NCBI RefSeq assembly: GCF_028128615.1
Contig: NZ_AMDP01000021.1
Span: 165,277-229,276, forward strand
Origin: Enterococcus sp. 5H
GTDB taxonomy: Bacteria > Bacillota > Bacilli > Lactobacillales > Enterococcaceae
Length of the DNA: 64,000 nt
Direction: 5' to 3'
The notes beneath the pieces are model-generated. The model saw only the letters and a program-made list of their open reading frames with translations, was not told the DNA's origin and searched no databases. The translations under genes were made by a program, and so were the position numbers. This document shows positions 63,100 to 64,000 of the stretch, in pieces; position 1 is the first letter of the stretch, and every line of letters starts with the position of its first letter.

Positions 63100-63944
63100 A
63101 AGATATTTTGGAAACCCTAAGGTTTCCAAAAGCCACTTACATGTACTGGCAAAAACGCTTCGACAGAACAACTTCAACACAAATGATTGAAGAAGAAATT
63201 CAAGCGATTCGTAAGGAACATCAACATTATGGCTATAGAAGAATGACACAGGAATTGAAACGACGTGGATATCAAGTAAATAAAAAGAAAGTACAGAGAT
63301 TAATTCAAAAGCTACAGTTACAAGTCAAAGCATTTACCAAGAAATCTAGGAAATATAATTCATATAAAGGAACTGTTGGGAAAGTAGCTAAAAACTTGAT
63401 TCATCGAAGATTCAAAACTTCGGTCTCTCATCAAAAAATTACGACGGATACAACTGAATTTAAATACTATGAAACAGATGATGCGGGCATTCTTCGACAG
63501 AAAAAACTATATTTAGATCCGTTTATGGATATGTATAACAGTGAAATTCTAAGTTACAGCTTTTCTACTCAACCAAATGGTAAAACAGTTATGGCAGGGC
63601 TAGAAGAAGCAATTTCTCAAACAAATGATTGTCCCTATCGTCGCACCTTCCACTCTGATCAAGGCTGGGCTTATCAAATGAACACCTATATACAAACATT
63701 AAAGGATAATCGTATCTTTCAAAGTATGTCTCGGAAAGGAACCTGCTTAGATAATTCTCCTATGGAGAATTTCTTCAGTATTCTAAAGCAAGAATTGTAT
63801 TATGGAAAAGTTTATCAAAGTCAAAATGAGTTACGACAAGCCATTGAGAACTATATTCATTATTACAATCATTATAGAATCAAAGAAAAACTTAACTGGA
63901 AAAGCCCAGTAGAATTTCGACATTTCAATCAAAAAACTGCATAA
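63045..63944 (+). CDS. IS3-family transposase OrfB (DDE integrase domain)
   Basis: The frame is open from the C-AAAAAA-TG region near 63043-63050, where a -1 shift from orfA would produce the OrfAB fusion. A TTG start at 63108 is also possible. It begins NERIARTIHSLRGHFRLKDI, then HQHYGYRRMTQELKRRGYQV, with the DDE residues in TTDTTEFKY, TFHSDQGWAYQ and DNSPMENFFSILKQELYYGK. All catalytic residues are present, so the element may be active. Confidence 0.88.
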   Translation, partial: KNERIARTIHSLRGHFRLKDILETLRFPKATYMYWQKRFDRTTSTQMIEEEIQAIRKEHQHYGYRRMTQELKRRGYQVNKKKVQRLIQKLQLQVKAFTKKSRKYNSYKGTVGKVAKNLIHRRFKTSVSHQKITTDTTEFKYYETDDAGILRQKKLYLDPFMDMYNSEILSYSFSTQPNGKTVMAGLEEAISQTNDCPYRRTFHSDQGWAYQMNTYIQTLKDNRIFQSMSRKGTCLDNSPMENFFSILKQELYYGKVYQSQNELRQAIENYIHYYNHYRIKEKLNWKSPVEFRHFNQKTA

Positions 63945-64000
63945 AAAATAGAGTGGAGAAATCCACTCTACAAAAAGTCTAACTTCTTGGGGTCACTACA

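Larger units (their letters stand above)
62484..64000 (+). mobile_element. IS3-family (IS150-like) insertion sequence, apparently complete
   Basis: The left end is TGAGCCGACCCCCAAAAGTT (62484-62503). The right end, read inward from 64000, is TGTAGTGACCCCAAGAAGTT; both continue AGAC. The TG...CA ends are typical. It carries orfA and a -1 shifted orfB. The right end coincides with the window edge, so target duplication cannot be checked. It inserted just after the gntR-type gene. Confidence 0.85.

Noticed and set aside
1..64000. CRISPR array, rRNA genes, prophage structural genes
   Set aside because: No regularly spaced direct repeats, rRNA-like sequence, or capsid/tail/terminase/integrase genes were seen in the window.

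Overview
The window looks like the chromosome of a low-GC Gram-positive lactic acid bacterium, most likely an Enterococcus or close relative. The reasons are WxL-domain surface proteins with a DUF916/DUF3324 partner, two SagA-like secreted proteins, LXG-type VII secretion effectors, clpX followed by engB, DUF2969, an Fst-like toxin, and enterococcal-style gene spacing and codon use. The species is not decided from the sequence alone.

Layout. (1) 1-5475: a type VII secretion effector locus. It holds the end of a TIGR04197/DUF3130 helper, a DUF3958 helper, an LXG toxin with a glycine-rich membrane C-terminus, then a tandem array of five-transmembrane (DUF443/TIGR01218) immunity-like genes, three of the five frameshifted, with one DUF4176 gene. 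(2) 5676-16457: a co-directional, very AT-rich eight-gene cassette. It encodes a GHKL ATPase, an unknown protein, a DUF6339-like protein, an 892-aa protein with helix-hairpin-helix and sigma-region-4-like motifs, two C5 DNA methyltransferases, a nucleotidyltransferase-like protein and a DUF262 protein. It is the best candidate here for an undescribed defence system. (3) 16461-17940: a frameshifted IS256-family element. (4) 18180-20150: a small membrane protein and a second T7SS helper/LXG set whose LXG protein has no toxin domain. (5) 20287-27847: a WxL surface-protein cluster with an Mga-like regulator. (6) 27938-31227: two SagA-like secreted proteins with a small Fst-like type I toxin gene between them, absent from longer-ORF calling.

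(7) 31449-32325: a small membrane protein and a TPR protein, then a dispersed 99-bp palindromic repeat. (8) 32607-42681: a cell-wall-sugar salvage locus. An LPXTG-anchored GHL10 glycosidase diverges from murQ, a Lac/Cel-type PTS EIIC, a membrane protein, a BadF-type sugar kinase, a MupG-type 6-phospho-muramidase, an esterase, anmK and an RpiR/MurR regulator. Together these could import a MurNAc-containing disaccharide, cleave it, and convert the parts to GlcNAc-6-phosphate. (9) 42733-47546: housekeeping genes (lactonase, clpX, engB, an SPJ_0845-type small protein, yidD, a ROK kinase). (10) 47673-53041: a liv branched-chain amino-acid ABC operon with a perfect CodY box and a CBS-ACT protein. 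(11) 53235-55522: a secreted protein, its sortase and a membrane protein. (12) 55607-56397: DUF2969, tRNA-Tyr, tRNA-Gln and a small basic protein. (13) 56473-61521: a TetR regulator divergent from a 1415-aa acyl-CoA dehydratase activase-like protein. (14) 61543-64000: the second repeat copy, a GntR/UTRA regulator, and an intact-looking IS3-family element ending at the window edge.

All functions are read from motifs and family knowledge; no database search was run.
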